Assembly (NCBI GenBank): GCA_029962745.1
Contig: CM057154.1
Span: forward strand, 27,120,970-27,184,969
Direction: 5' to 3'
DNA length: 64,000 nt
From: Echinometra lucunter
Taxonomy: Eukaryota > Echinodermata > Echinoidea > Camarodonta > Echinometridae
Part shown: positions 62,607-64,000 of the stretch, piece after piece
Layout: every line of letters starts with the position of its first letter
How positions within the stretch are numbered: position 1 is the first letter of the stretch
The notes under the pieces: model-generated
The model's input: the letters and a program-made list of their open reading frames with translations, nothing else
What the model was told of the DNA's origin: nothing
Database searches by the model: none
Position numbers and translations under genes: made by a program

Positions 62607-62892
62607 CAGCTTAGGAACAGCTCCTTTTCTCTCACCTCTCCCTCCCCATAGTAGTCTCCTAGACATTGTGAAAGAGAATCAAATGTACAACAGGTTCTTG
62701 AGGAAAGTATTCTTTAAAAAACAAAAATATGTGCATATCTATCCATCTTTCTCATCATCTTTTTTTTTTTTTTTTTTTACTGACTTTGGTAAGGCAGGGA
62801 TAAATTCATAAAAACATAAAGCTTAGGATCAGTTCCTTTTCTCTCATCTCTCCCTCCCCAGGCATGGGTAGTACTAATAGTCTCCTAGCCAT
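62607..62892. repeat. Direct repeat, about 65-75 bp, 211 bp apart
   Basis: AGCTTAGGA, TTCCTTTTCTCTCA, CTCTCCCTCCCCA and TAGTCTCCTAG occur in the same order at 62607-62670 and 62818-62892. Confidence 0.8.
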
Positions 62893-62984
62893 TTGCCAGA
62901 ACTTAGATAAAAAGTCTTCATGAGAATGATACAACTTTATCAAATTGGCAAAATTCCCAAAATATCATTTGTCATTGAATCTAT

Positions 62985-63160
62985 TGGGGTGTTGCAAGAA
63001 AGTTGCAATCGATTGCAAGTTGCAACTGATTGTCACTGGCCAATCAAAATCATTGTTGCATGCATGTCTTCTTAAAAGGGCAGACCCTGAGCCAATCAGA
63101 ATGGGTGTTTCAAAATTAGCAATTATTTGCAATCGATTGCAACTTTCTTGCAACACCCCA
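62985..63160. mobile_element. 176-bp MITE with TGGGGTGTTGCAAGAAAG ends
   Basis: Ends are perfect inverted repeats of more than 30 bp built on TGGGGTGTTGCAAGAAAG and CTTTCTTGCAACACCCCA, continuing through ATCGAT. TAT stands on both outer sides, a possible 3-bp target duplication as in Harbinger-like elements. Confidence 0.85.
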
Positions 63161-64000
63161 TATGAGTATGATAGACAGAAACTGATACACTGTAGTTTTG
63201 GAAAGAATGACACATTTTGTGTACATATCTGAGAACAAACCTAAGCTGGCATGGCAATGACTATACCATTGTGGCGAAATAGACATGAATCAAACAATTA
63301 GACTAGAGCTACATGCATGTACATTTCTTCTATTGATTAAAACAATACCTTCCTTGTTAATTAATATCAAAAATAAATATTTTGCCAGATAGTAAAAATA
63401 AGATAATGTTCAAGCTATTGAATGTTTAGCATTGAATCAGATGCAGATTCAATACTGCACTAAACCACCTCAGACAGGCTATAGAGTATAGACATGCAAT
63501 TAATATTGGTGATTCTGGGGCCTGTTTCTCGAAACCGTCATAAGTCAACTTCTCGGCTAAGATTGCCGCTAGTTGGCTAGTTGTCCGCTACATGTTTCAC
63601 GAAGCCGTGTTTGCCAAGATCAGCGCCAACATCCCGACTAAGAACTTATGATGCCTCTGACCCTGTGATATCTTTTTTCATCGATATGCAGCGCCATCAC
63701 ATGTCATTAATTTGGTAGATTATGGCTGGCCAAAATGGAAGCTACATAGATTTAAAATAATTCATATCTATCTTTTCTACAGGTTCCTTAAATCAGTAAT
63801 TCATCCTTGCTTATGAATGAATATTATATTTCATATGTTTCATAGGAAATGATCTGCAAAAGAAGTTTCCTAGGGGGTTTCTCCCGTGATTTTGACATCT
63901 CACAAAAAGAACGCAATTCTGCCACGTCAGGCAAGGCATAGTCAAAGAGGTAGTCTGTAACTAGTTTTCAGACTCGTATTTATATAAGAATCAGGGACAA

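Larger units (their letters stand above)
61891..64000. other. PIGL upstream intron, no exon found
   Basis: No match to the missing N-terminal half of PIGL. Contains a direct repeat (62607-62670 with 62818-62892), a 176-bp MITE, and one end of a further element beginning GGGGCCTGTTTCTCGAAACC at about 63518. Confidence 0.5.

Overview
This is a eukaryotic, intron-rich, AT-rich window with very many short inverted-repeat transposons. No bacterial-style operons, CRISPR arrays, rRNA or tRNA genes were seen. Protein similarity and the repeat style (TTAA- and TA-flanked MITEs, tRNA-derived SINE, CR1/L2-like LINE tail, frequent ACATGTACATGTA-type words) suggest an invertebrate deuterostome, most likely a sea urchin. 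That assignment is inference. All exon borders below were read by eye from GT/AG sites, reading phase and recalled family sequences.

Layout. (1) 1-16130, plus strand: the 3' six coding exons of nemo-like kinase (NLK), from the DFG motif to the stop. The 5' exons lie before the window or were not found in bases 1-4772. (2) 16131-24.7 kb: NLK 3' UTR and intergenic DNA. (3) 24728-28067, plus strand: two exons of an unnamed FLYWCH zinc-finger gene whose 3' end was not found. (4) 30578-44706, plus strand: a complete 14-exon argininosuccinate lyase gene (ASL, 463 codons). A pogo-like MITE begins 16 nt after its stop codon. (5) 44.7-50.7 kb: repeat-dense DNA between converging genes, with an 843-bp TTAA element and a near-perfect long foldback. 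(6) 54112-50677, minus strand: complete two-exon SNRPD3 (Sm D3, 133 aa), with a 3-kb intron packed with mobile-element debris. (7) 61890-58993, minus strand: the last five coding exons of PIGL (GlcNAc-PI de-N-acetylase); its 5' exons lie beyond base 64000.

The genes are not a pathway. NLK is a signalling kinase, ASL is urea-cycle/arginine metabolism, SNRPD3 is splicing and PIGL is GPI-anchor synthesis. ASL converges tail-to-tail with SNRPD3, and PIGL lies upstream of SNRPD3 on the same strand.

I did not find a convincing new biological system. The most informative non-genic signals are: a three-copy, about 408-bp TTAA-flanked family plus two other TTAA-flanked elements; a tRNA-SINE nested in a MITE with an 8-bp duplication, sharing its 3' tail with a nearby LINE fragment; a duplicated decoy splice acceptor ahead of an NLK exon; and the MITE in the ASL 3' UTR.
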